From positions 685,001 through 749,000 of the forward strand of contig NZ_CP102451.1 of NCBI RefSeq assembly GCF_024637875.1: a stretch of 64,000 nt of DNA, read 5' to 3'. The stretch is from Vagococcus luciliae (GTDB lineage Bacteria; Bacillota; Bacilli; Lactobacillales; Vagococcaceae). Position 1 is the stretch's first letter; the number at the start of each line of letters is the position of its first letter. Position numbers and translations under genes: made by a program. Under the pieces are notes generated by a model. That model worked only from the letters and a program-made list of their open reading frames with translations. It was not told the origin of the DNA and did not search any database. This document shows, one piece after another, positions 54,948 to 62,657 of the stretch.

Positions 54948-55640
54948 TTGAAAATTAAATGCCGAGAGCAAGAGTATAAAGATCAATTATTACCTCGTGA
55001 GCGATTAATACAATATGGTTCTGAGGTTTTATCCAATGAAGAGTTATTGGCTATTGTGTTACAATCAGGAAACAAGTCAACACCAGTCATGCAATTAGCA
55101 GAAAATATGTTAAAAGAAGTGGATGGGTTGTACGGATTAAAAACCGTTAAAATAGAGGAATTGATGAATTTAAATGGAATAGGAACAGTGAAAGCGGTAC
55201 AAATAAAAGCTATTGTGGAATTAGGAAAACGATTAGCTTTATCAACACAAGAAAAATATGGAAAAATTTATTCTAGTCAACAAATTGGCGAACGATTAAT
55301 TGAAGAAATGAAGGATTTAACACAAGAACATTTTATGGTATTTTATTTAAATGCTAAAAATGAAATCATTAAAAAAGAAACGATTTTTATTGGCACATTA
55401 AATCAATCGATTGCTCATCCACGTGAAATTTTTCATCTAGCCGTGAGGTATTCGGCCTCTCGTCTTATCATTGTTCACAACCATCCGTCTGGAAATCCAG
55501 AACCGTCAGATCAAGATGAAATATTCACAGAACGTTTGGTTTCTTGTGGTAAAATGATGGGTATAGAGATTTTAGATCATATAATTGTAGGAGAATCCGG
55601 TTACGTAAGTTTTAGAGAAACTAAGAGATTGACATTGTGA
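54948..55640 (+). CDS. radC: RadC-family JAB1/MPN domain protein
   Basis: 230 residues from TTG 54948, ten bases after AAGGGAG. An N-terminal helix-hairpin-helix region (SNEELLAIVLQSGNK, GIGTVKAVQIKA) precedes the JAMM metal motif in VHNHPSGNPEPSDQDE (about 182-197). Once thought to act in DNA repair; its biochemical role remains unsettled. The gene follows a HAD phosphatase and precedes a cold-shock gene. Confidence 0.92.
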   Translation: MKIKCREQEYKDQLLPRERLIQYGSEVLSNEELLAIVLQSGNKSTPVMQLAENMLKEVDGLYGLKTVKIEELMNLNGIGTVKAVQIKAIVELGKRLALSTQEKYGKIYSSQQIGERLIEEMKDLTQEHFMVFYLNAKNEIIKKETIFIGTLNQSIAHPREIFHLAVRYSASRLIIVHNHPSGNPEPSDQDEIFTERLVSCGKMMGIEILDHIIVGESGYVSFRETKRLTL

Positions 55641-55654
55641 AAACGTGTCTTTAC

Positions 55655-55683
55655 TTGCAATTAAAAGAGACATGAGTTATCAT
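55655..55683 (+). promoter_or_regulatory. Promoter of the cold-shock gene
   Basis: TTGCAA (55655-55660), 17-bp spacer, TATCAT (55678-55683). It leaves a leader of about 105 nt, as is usual for csp mRNAs. Confidence 0.5.
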
Positions 55684-55795
55684 GAATATGTAATATGGTT
55701 TTGGATTTCAATAGATGTTGTATGAAACACCCTCTATCGACCGAAAGCAAGTATTACAAAAATTAACATGTGCTACGGCACGAGGAGGAAGTAAC

Positions 55796-55996
55796 ATGGC
55801 TCAAGGAACAGTAAAATGGTTTAACGCAGAAAAAGGATTTGGATTTATTCAACAAGAAGAAGGAAATGACGTATTTGTACATTTTTCAGCTATCGAAGGC
55901 GACGGATTCAAAACTTTAGAAGAAGGTCAAGCTGTAACATTCGAAATCGAAGAAACAGATCGTGGACCTCAAGCAGCAAACGTTGTAAAAGCGTAA
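55796..55996 (+). CDS. cspA: Cold-shock protein CspA family
   Basis: 66 residues from ATG 55796 behind GAGGAGG; the frame extends back to 55715 but that part is untranslated leader. RNP1 KGFGFIQQ and RNP2 DVFVHFSAI are present. The protein is an RNA chaperone binding single-stranded nucleic acid. Codon use is strongly biased, as for an abundant protein. Confidence 0.96.
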   Translation: MAQGTVKWFNAEKGFGFIQQEEGNDVFVHFSAIEGDGFKTLEEGQAVTFEIEETDRGPQAANVVKA

Positions 55997-56016
55997 TTAA
56001 TTCTAATTAAAATTTT

Positions 56017-56052
56017 AAGTGTAAGTGGTTAATCCACTTACACTTTTTTTAT
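56017..56052 (+). terminator. Terminator after cspA
   Basis: AAGTGTAAGTGG (56017-56028) pairs with CCACTTACACTT (56034-56045), five-base loop, seven T. Confidence 0.92.
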
Positions 56053-56081
56053 TAATTTGTTGCATGGTATAAAGTTATCGG

Positions 56082-56089
56082 ATAATATG
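56082..56089. repeat. Left copy of the 8-bp target duplication
   Basis: ATAATATG directly before the left inverted repeat of the ISL3-family element; an identical copy is at 57579-57586. Confidence 0.9.
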
Positions 56090-57578
56090 GGCTCTCCGTC
56101 AAATGATGTGGATGAGTAAAATTTAGTGAATTTAAGCAACGAAAGACAACAGGTTTTCGTTGCTTATTTATTTACCTTGAAAACTAAGTAAAATTCTATA
56201 TTTATAGTTTTGGAAATTTCTATAGCCATAGGCTATTCGTTTGATTAGCTTAATTTTATTGATGGTCCCTTCTAATGGTCCGTTAGAAAATGGAAACTTG
56301 AAAGTATTATTAATTCTTGGAAGATGTTTTTTTAGTGTTCTGATAGATGTTTTCATTGGTTCAGAGATTAACTCATGACTTAATAATAGTAGATCTGAGA
56401 AAGCCTCAAAATCATTGTTTTTACTACAATATAATAAGTTTTGATAGAGTCCGTATGTCTCAGATAGTTCTTTGCTTAAGCTTAGTAAATAATCCATAAT
56501 ATCTGTTTCAGGTAAGATATTTTTAAATAATCGTTGATAACGATAGTCTTTATAATTTAATTCGTTAGAGTCTTTTAAAAATAGCTTCCAATATCTCTTT
56601 AGTTTTCTATAATTCTTTAGATCATTAAGGTTTGATGTCTTAAACTTATTCATTGTTCTAATTCTTGTAATATTTAATGAACGACTAATTAATTGAACTA
56701 AGTGAAATCGGTCAATAACCACTGAAGCATTTGGAAAAAGTTTATTAGCTAGTTTAAAATAGCCAGCATTCATATCAACAACGATCGTTGCGACTTTATT
56801 TCTTACTTTCAAAGGGTATTTTGAAAAGTGTTTTTCTAACGTAATCCTTTTATTATCTGGTAAAATATCAATAATTTTATGTGATAAGGAGTCTGAGTAG
56901 ATAAAACTGTACTTACCTTGATTGTTTTTTACAGATGTAAACTCATCAAAACATAGGTGTTGAGGCAAGTCCGTAAATTTATTTGACAGTTCTTTCCCAA
57001 ATAAATTAAGAATTCTACTGATTGTAGTAGTTGATACAAAATGTCTTTTAGATAAGTCTTTCAATGAGATAGCATCGGATAACTCCATGCCAATAGACTG
57101 TTTCACTCTGTTAGCAATAAAGCAGTGCTTATCAATTTCTAAAGATTCAGCTATAAAAGAGGTGTGACATTTACGACAAAGGAACCGTTGTTTCTTTAGT
57201 GATAGATAGGTTGGATAATGGGCAACACTTAGCCATTTTATTCGAGAAGAAATAAAACCATTTTTTACAATAGAATAGTTTTCATTCTTAATTCCACAAC
57301 AAGGACAAGCCAAAGGCTTATAAGTAAGTGTTCCGCTATAGATTTTACTTCTAACTCCTTTTATCATTTTTTCTTCACAAAAAATAGAATCAAAATAAAT
57401 GTTTGTGTCTTTCAAATCCAGCGACACTCGGATACAATGGTTGTGAGACATATGAATCTTCCTTTCTAAAATTTGGTTTGGTCACTTTAATTTTACCTGG
57501 AAAATTCGTATGTTTCTTTTTTATGTAAAAAAATAGATGCAGATGAATTTCTTCATCCACATCAAAAATTATACAGCC
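56090..57578 (-). mobile_element. Complete ISL3-family insertion sequence, 1489 bp
   Basis: Left end GGCTCTCCGTCAAATGATGT and right end (minus strand from 57578) GGCTGTATAATTTTTGATGT are imperfect terminal inverted repeats that share GGCT and TGATGTGGATGA. The element is flanked by a perfect 8-bp duplication ATAATATG, the size typical of ISL3. One transposase gene with an intact frame lies inside. Intact ends and frame suggest a recent, possibly mobile copy. Confidence 0.93.
56168..57451 (-). CDS. tnpA: ISL3-family transposase
   Basis: 427 residues. An N-terminal zinc finger (CPCCGIKN and CRKCHTSF), an HTH (LKDLSKRHFVSTTTISRILNLFG), and the catalytic DDE domain with FDEF (about 168), VVDMNAGYF, VIDRFHLVQ, and a C-terminal NGPLEGTINKIKLIKRIAYGYRNF. 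The frame is uninterrupted and fills the element between its ends. It catalyses transposition of the surrounding 1489-bp unit. Confidence 0.95.
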   Translation of the reverse strand: MSHNHCIRVSLDLKDTNIYFDSIFCEEKMIKGVRSKIYSGTLTYKPLACPCCGIKNENYSIVKNGFISSRIKWLSVAHYPTYLSLKKQRFLCRKCHTSFIAESLEIDKHCFIANRVKQSIGMELSDAISLKDLSKRHFVSTTTISRILNLFGKELSNKFTDLPQHLCFDEFTSVKNNQGKYSFIYSDSLSHKIIDILPDNKRITLEKHFSKYPLKVRNKVATIVVDMNAGYFKLANKLFPNASVVIDRFHLVQLISRSLNITRIRTMNKFKTSNLNDLKNYRKLKRYWKLFLKDSNELNYKDYRYQRLFKNILPETDIMDYLLSLSKELSETYGLYQNLLYCSKNNDFEAFSDLLLLSHELISEPMKTSIRTLKKHLPRINNTFKFPFSNGPLEGTINKIKLIKRIAYGYRNFQNYKYRILLSFQGK

Positions 57579-57586
57579 ATAATATG
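57579..57586. repeat. Right copy of the 8-bp target duplication
   Basis: ATAATATG directly after the right end of the element; it lies 37 bp before the UPF0316 start codon. Confidence 0.9.
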
Positions 57587-57622
57587 AGGAAACAAAGTTG
57601 TATAAAAAGAGGAGTTTAATAA

Positions 57623-58162
57623 ATGGAATTGAAAACATTACTAATAATTTTTTTAATTAATTTTTGTTATGTTACACTAAATACTATCCGTTTCATGTTA
57701 ACAATGAAAGGGTCACGTGTTATTGCCCCATTACTTAGTATGGTGGAAATTTCCATCTATGTTGTTGGTCTATCTTTAGTATTAAATCAAATTAATAACC
57801 CTGTTAATTTGTTTGTATATGCATTAGGTTATGCTTGTGGAATTGTTTTAGGGATAAAAATTGAAGATTATTTAGCATTAGGCTATATTATGGTGACAGC
57901 TATCGTGCCATTAAATGAAGAAAACAAGGAACTTCCAGACTTGTTAAGAGACGAGGGGTATGGTGTGACGCAAACCATAGCTCATGGACGAGAAGGAGAA
58001 CGATTAGTACTAGAAATTTTATCTGCTAGAAAATCGGAGCGTTCTTTATATAAAGATATTAAGGATTTTAATGACAAAGCGTTTATCATCTCTTATGAAC
58101 CTAAGTACATTTCTGGAGGATTCTGGACGAAAAAAGTACGTGAAAGGAACAAGAGAAGATGA
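57623..58162 (+). CDS. UPF0316 / DUF2179-type membrane protein
   Basis: 179 residues: three membrane helices at about 3-95 and a cytoplasmic C-terminal DUF2179 domain (about 100-175: GYGVTQTIAHGREGERLVLEILSARK, then FIISYEPKYISGGF). Function unknown. AGAGGAG precedes the ATG. An IS element has inserted 37 bp upstream of the start, between the gene and its presumed promoter. It overlaps the next gene by ATGA. Confidence 0.88.
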   Translation: MELKTLLIIFLINFCYVTLNTIRFMLTMKGSRVIAPLLSMVEISIYVVGLSLVLNQINNPVNLFVYALGYACGIVLGIKIEDYLALGYIMVTAIVPLNEENKELPDLLRDEGYGVTQTIAHGREGERLVLEILSARKSERSLYKDIKDFNDKAFIISYEPKYISGGFWTKKVRERNKRR

Positions 58163-58596
58163 TTACATTTGAACAAAAAAGATTTGATCATTTAACCCGA
58201 CAAGAATTATTTTCTATGTATCACCTACGAGTTGCTGTGTTTGTTGTGGAACAAGATTGTCCTTATCAAGAGGTAGATGAGATAGATTTATCAGCTATAC
58301 ATGTTTTAGGAAAAAATGAAGCAGGTGAGTTAGTTGCTTATATGAGGTTGTTTCAAGAAAACCAATCTTGGCATATTGGCCGAGTAACTGTTCGAAAAAG
58401 TGATAGACATCTTCATTATGGAAGAAAGTTAGTTTCATATGGTTTGTCTTGTGTACCAACTAATCAATTAATAAAAGCACAAGCACAGAAGTATTTAAAA
58501 AATTTTTATGAATCATTTGGTTTTGAAGCAACTTCGGATGTTTATCTAGAGGATAATATTCCACATATTGATATGGAATGGATAAAAAAAATATGA
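58159..58596 (+). CDS. GNAT-family N-acetyltransferase, ElaA-like
   Basis: 145 residues. ElaA signature LRVAVFVVEQDCPYQEVDEID (about 23-43), then VAYMRLF and the acetyl-CoA loop IGRVTVRKSDRHLHYGRKL. The acceptor substrate is unknown. Translationally coupled to the UPF0316 gene and ended by a strong terminator. Confidence 0.88.
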   Translation: MITFEQKRFDHLTRQELFSMYHLRVAVFVVEQDCPYQEVDEIDLSAIHVLGKNEAGELVAYMRLFQENQSWHIGRVTVRKSDRHLHYGRKLVSYGLSCVPTNQLIKAQAQKYLKNFYESFGFEATSDVYLEDNIPHIDMEWIKKI

Positions 58597-58645
58597 AAAA
58601 ACCTGTAAATGCTTAATTAGTTTTAAGCATTTACAGGTTTTTAGA
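58597..58645. terminator. Bidirectional terminator between the GNAT gene and rnjA
   Basis: AAAACCTGTAAATGCTTAA and TTAAGCATTTACAGGTTTT form a nearly perfect 18-19-bp stem around a short loop, with A and T runs outside. Confidence 0.92.
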
Positions 58646-58648
58646 TTA

Positions 58649-60328
58649 TTATTTACTGGATGTTTCAAGTACCATTGGCAGAATCATTGGATGACGTTCA
58701 GTTTTCTCAATTAGAAATGGTTGAACAGTGTTAACAATCACTTCATTTAGCATTACTTCATCACACTCGGGATGTTTTAATGCTTTTCTGATAGCGTTAA
58801 ATAATAACCGTTGTGTCTCTTGGATTAATTCACCAGACTCTCTCATATAAATAAAGCCACGAGATAAAATATCTGGACCAGCAACAATCATTTTTGATTG
58901 ATAGTCAACTGTGGCAACAGCTAATACTAAACCATCTTCTGAAAGAATTCGGCGATCTTTTAAAACGATGCTTCCAATATCTCCAATCCCATTACCATCA
59001 ACATAAACATCCTCTGCATTAAAATGTCCGGCTCGTCTCGCACTATCGCTTGTTAGAGCTAATACATCACCGTTTTCTAAAATGAAACAATTTTCTTTAG
59101 GGACACCTGTTGCTTGAGCTAATTTCGAATGGATATTTAGCATACGATATTCTCCATGAACTGGAACGAAGTATTTTGGTTTTAATAAACGTAAAAACAG
59201 CATTTGTTCTTGCTGCCCACCGTGTCCAGATGTATGAATATTATTCACTTTACCATGAATGACATTAGCTCCAGCTTCGGATAATAAATTGATTAAACGA
59301 TTCACACTAGTTGTGTTTCCTGGAATAGGTGAGCTTGAGAAAATCACGGTATCATCAGGTTGAATCGAAATCTGACGATGAGTTCCATTAGCAATACGGC
59401 TTAAGGCAGCCATTGGTTCACCTTGAGATCCAGTACATAAAATCATAATCTCATTAGCTGGGTATTTATTAATATCGCGAGCATCGATAAAGGTATCATC
59501 AGGAACGGTAATATGTCCTAATTCACGTCCATTTACAATGGCATTTTCCATACTACGACCAAAAACCGCAATTTTTCGGCCTGTTTTAACAGCTGCTTGA
59601 GCTGTTTGTTGTAGACGGAAAATATTTGAAGCAAACGTCGCGAAAATGACACGACCTTCAACTTTTTCAACAATTTTTGTAATGGATTCCCCAATTACTT
59701 TTTCAGACTTTGTAAATTCAGGAACTTCAGCATTGGTACTATCTGATAGTAAACATAATACACCTTCTTCACCTAGGCGTGCCATTTTATGTAAATTGGC
59801 CGGCTCTCCAACGGGTGTAAAGTCAAACTTAAAATCACCAGAATACACAATATTTCCTGAAGGAGTTTTAACAACAACTCCATTTGCTTCAGGAATACTA
59901 TGAGTGGTTCTGAAAAAACTAATTTGAGTTTTTCTAAACTTGATCACAGTATCTTCATTCACTTCATGTAAGACAGCGTCACGAAGTAAGCCGTGTTCTT
60001 CTAGTTTATTACGAATCAATGCAAGAGCTAGAGGGCCAGCGTAGATTGGGATATTTGCTTGTCTTAAAAGAAATGGTATCCCACCAATATGATCTTCGTG
60101 CCCATGAGTAATCACTAGTGCTTTGACTTTTTTGATATTTTTAACAATGTATTGGTAATTTGGTATGACATAATCGATACCTAATAAGTCGTCTTCTGGA
60201 AATTTAATTCCAGCATCAACAATGATAATTTCATCTTGAAATTGGACGCCATAAGTATTTTTACCGATTTCCCCTAGTCCACCTATTCCAAAAACACCTG
60301 TTTCATTGTTTTTTATTTGGGGTTTCAT
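58649..60328 (-). CDS. rnjA: Ribonuclease J1
   Basis: 559 residues, metallo-beta-lactamase/beta-CASP nuclease with 5'-3' exo- and endoribonuclease activity; central to mRNA decay. Metal motif [10 protein letters not shown] (about 74-83), the N-terminal family stretch [39 protein letters not shown], and TSGHGG-Q. It starts 2 bp after rpoY, as in Bacillus. Confidence 0.96.
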   Translation of the reverse strand: MKPQIKNNETGVFGIGGLGEIGKNTYGVQFQDEIIIVDAGIKFPEDDLLGIDYVIPNYQYIVKNIKKVKALVITHGHEDHIGGIPFLLRQANIPIYAGPLALALIRNKLEEHGLLRDAVLHEVNEDTVIKFRKTQISFFRTTHSIPEANGVVVKTPSGNIVYSGDFKFDFTPVGEPANLHKMARLGEEGVLCLLSDSTNAEVPEFTKSEKVIGESITKIVEKVEGRVIFATFASNIFRLQQTAQAAVKTGRKIAVFGRSMENAIVNGRELGHITVPDDTFIDARDINKYPANEIMILCTGSQGEPMAALSRIANGTHRQISIQPDDTVIFSSSPIPGNTTSVNRLINLLSEAGANVIHGKVNNIHTSGHGGQQEQMLFLRLLKPKYFVPVHGEYRMLNIHSKLAQATGVPKENCFILENGDVLALTSDSARRAGHFNAEDVYVDGNGIGDIGSIVLKDRRILSEDGLVLAVATVDYQSKMIVAGPDILSRGFIYMRESGELIQETQRLLFNAIRKALKHPECDEVMLNEVIVNTVQPFLIEKTERHPMILPMVLETSSK

Positions 60329-60330
60329 GA

Positions 60331-60546
60331 TTAATTAAAATCCACTAATTCAAAGTTAGTATGTTCTTTTTCATAATCTAAATGGTTTCCTTCTAGGGGT
60401 TGGATAAACTCAATGTTGTAATTAGTGTGCTCAGTAATTAATCGGCGAGCAGTGATAGGTGAATCTGATTCGATGTAAAGAGATTGTGTTTTTTCTCTTT
60501 GTGGGCTAAATTTTTTGTCCTCTTGGTAATATACTTTATAAATCAT
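60331..60546 (-). CDS. rpoY: RNA polymerase epsilon subunit
   Basis: 71 residues, DUF1447 family. The sequence [20 protein letters not shown] and [22 protein letters not shown] are diagnostic. RpoY binds core RNA polymerase in Firmicutes. AAAGGAGAATG precedes the ATG on the minus strand. Operon with rnjA. Confidence 0.94.
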   Translation of the reverse strand: MIYKVYYQEDKKFSPQREKTQSLYIESDSPITARRLITEHTNYNIEFIQPLEGNHLDYEKEHTNFELVDFN

Positions 60547-60640
60547 TTGACATTCTCCTTTATAATAAATGAAATTTTTATCTTTAATTTGTTAAAACAC
60601 GACAAAATTAGGTGCAAGAAGACACCTTTTTAAAGTAATA

Positions 60641-60669
60641 GTTATCTTAAATCGTTGATTTAAGATAAC
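60641..60669 (-). promoter_or_regulatory. Perfect 13-bp hairpin in the rpoY-rnjA leader
   Basis: GTTATCTTAAATC, three-base loop, GATTTAAGATAAC. It lies between the predicted promoter and rpoY, with smaller hairpins at 60611-60627 (AGGTG/CACCT) and 60724-60741 (TTGGAG/CTCCAA). No U-run follows in the direction of transcription, so it is not a simple terminator. It could be an operator or an RNA decay/control element. Confidence 0.5.
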
Positions 60670-60752
60670 ATGGAATTTTGTCTTATTCCACGAATGTTTA
60701 CTATCTTTTTCACCGTCGTATTTTGGAGTATACAGCTCCAACAATTAGGTTC

Positions 60753-60781
60753 ATTTTATCATAATTGCAAATAATTGTATA
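60753..60781 (-). promoter_or_regulatory. Predicted promoter of rpoY-rnjA
   Basis: On the minus strand TATACA, 17-bp spacer, then extended -10 TGATAAAAT (TAAAAT at 60758-60753). It gives a leader of about 200 nt. The rest of 60547-60926 holds no ORF. Confidence 0.45.
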
Positions 60782-60850
60782 GAAACATTCACTACGCCAA
60801 AAAAGGATATCGTTTTCATAGGTGAAACTTGTTTTATATTTAACTAATCA

Positions 60851-60879
60851 CTGACTTTTTTTGACAAATCAGTTATGAT
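60851..60879 (+). promoter_or_regulatory. Predicted promoter of the ABC exporter operon
   Basis: CTGACT (60851-60856), 17-bp spacer, TATGAT (60874-60879). Arms ACTGA and TCAGT overlap it as a short inverted repeat. Confidence 0.45.
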
Positions 60880-60926
60880 AAAATGGTGTATTAAAGATAT
60901 ATTAAATGAAAAAAGAGGGTGGATAG

Positions 60927-62657
60927 ATGAAAACGATGTGGAATTATGCCATGAAACAAAAAAAATTATTATTATTAAACTTTTTTTGTGTGTTTGGTTT
61001 TATTCTAATAGAATTAGGTCTACCAACTTTACTTGCAAAAATGCTAGATCAAGGTGTGATAAATAATGATATGGCAGTTGTGAAACAAGTTGGGTGGCAA
61101 ATGGTGATTGTGACGGTTGTTGGAATCATTTTAAACTTAAGTTTAGCTGTTGTTGGAGCAAAACTTAACACAGGAATTATTAAACATATGCGTGAGGATA
61201 TGATGGAGAGTATTCAACGCTTTTCTCATAAAGAATATGAAGATTTTGGTATGTCTTCACTTATTACTAGAACAACAAATGATGCCTTTCAAGTAATGAA
61301 CTTTATGGGGATGATTTTAAGAATAGGATTTATTACTCCAATTATGTTTATTGCGAGTTTATATATGATCGTTAGAACAAGTCCTTCGTTGACGATATTT
61401 GTTTTTGTTGGCTTACCATTTTTGATACTAGGTATGTTAGTGATTGCTAAGTTTTCAGAACCTTTATCAAAACGTCAACAAAAAAATCTAGATAATATGA
61501 ATCTAATATTACGCGAAAATTTATCTGGTTTAAGAGTGATTCGTGCGTTTGTTAATGAAACATTTGAAGAGAAACGATTTGATAATGTTAACAATGCTTA
61601 CGCAACAAGCTCAATGAAGTTATTTAAATTAATGGCTTCAGCTCAACCAGCTTTTTTCTTACTATTTAATATTATTATGGTATTTGTTATTTGGTTTGGA
61701 AGTGTTCAAATCAATGCAGGTAGTTTAGAGGTTGGGAATTTAATCGCATTTATCGAGTATATTTTTCATGCGTTATTTTCATTCATGTTGTTTGCTTCTG
61801 TGTTTATGATGTACCCACGTGCAGCAATTTCAGCTACTCGTGTACAAGAAGTCTTAGATGTTAAACCTGCTATTCAAGATAATCAATCTGGTATCACAGA
61901 AACAAAGACACAAGGTGTCATTGAATTTGATAAGGTTTCTTTTGCCTATCCAGGTCATAGTGAAAGTCCTGTGATACGAGATGTTAGTTTTACAGCTAAT
62001 CCAGGAGAAACTGTTGCGTTTATTGGGAGTACTGGTAGTGGTAAGTCAACATTAATTCAATTAATTCCAAGATTTTATGATGTGAGTCGAGGCTCTATAA
62101 AAATTGATGGAGTAGATGTACGAGATTATAAGTTAAAAAGTTTAAGAGAAAAAATTGGGTATATTCCACAAAAAGCGGTTCTTTTTTCTGGCACTATTGC
62201 AGATAATTTGCGTTTTGGTAAGCAAGATGCGACAGAAGAAGAGATGAGAGAAGCGCTGGACATCGCACAAGCAACAGAATTTGTTTCTCAAAAACCAAAA
62301 GGCTTGTTAGAAGTGATTACAGAAGGTGGTTCTAATTTTTCTGGAGGACAAAAACAACGGTTAGCTATTGCGCGAGCGATTATTAGAAAACCAGCTATCT
62401 ATGTATTTGATGACAGTTTCTCAGCACTAGATTATCGAACAGATGCTATGTTGCGTCAGCGACTAAAAAAAGAAACAACAGAATCCACTGTTTTAATCGT
62501 AGCACAACGTGTAAGTACCATCATGCATGCAGATAAAATTGTTGTGTTAAATGAAGGGGATGTTGTAGGTATAGGAACGCATAAAGAGTTGCTGAAAACT
62601 TGTCAAGTTTATTATGATATTGCCTCATCACAATTAACAGAGGAGGAATTAAAATGA
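60927..62657 (+). CDS. efrA: ABC-type multidrug exporter subunit A (EfrA/LmrC-like, half-transporter)
   Basis: 576 residues: six membrane helices (about 15-310) and a nucleotide-binding domain with Walker A GSTGSGKST, signature FSGGQKQRLAIARA and Walker B AIYVFDDSFSALD. The catalytic Glu after Walker B is Asp (D-D-S), as in the degenerate site of heterodimeric exporters such as EfrAB. AGAGGG precedes the ATG. It overlaps its partner gene by ATGA. Confidence 0.88.
   Translation: MKTMWNYAMKQKKLLLLNFFCVFGFILIELGLPTLLAKMLDQGVINNDMAVVKQVGWQMVIVTVVGIILNLSLAVVGAKLNTGIIKHMREDMMESIQRFSHKEYEDFGMSSLITRTTNDAFQVMNFMGMILRIGFITPIMFIASLYMIVRTSPSLTIFVFVGLPFLILGMLVIAKFSEPLSKRQQKNLDNMNLILRENLSGLRVIRAFVNETFEEKRFDNVNNAYATSSMKLFKLMASAQPAFFLLFNIIMVFVIWFGSVQINAGSLEVGNLIAFIEYIFHALFSFMLFASVFMMYPRAAISATRVQEVLDVKPAIQDNQSGITETKTQGVIEFDKVSFAYPGHSESPVIRDVSFTANPGETVAFIGSTGSGKSTLIQLIPRFYDVSRGSIKIDGVDVRDYKLKSLREKIGYIPQKAVLFSGTIADNLRFGKQDATEEEMREALDIAQATEFVSQKPKGLLEVITEGGSNFSGGQKQRLAIARAIIRKPAIYVFDDSFSALDYRTDAMLRQRLKKETTESTVLIVAQRVSTIMHADKIVVLNEGDVVGIGTHKELLKTCQVYYDIASSQLTEEELK

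Noticed and set aside
60875-61066. 63-codon ORF at the start of the ABC exporter operon
   Set aside because: It overlaps the exporter N-terminus in another frame and begins at the promoter -10 region.
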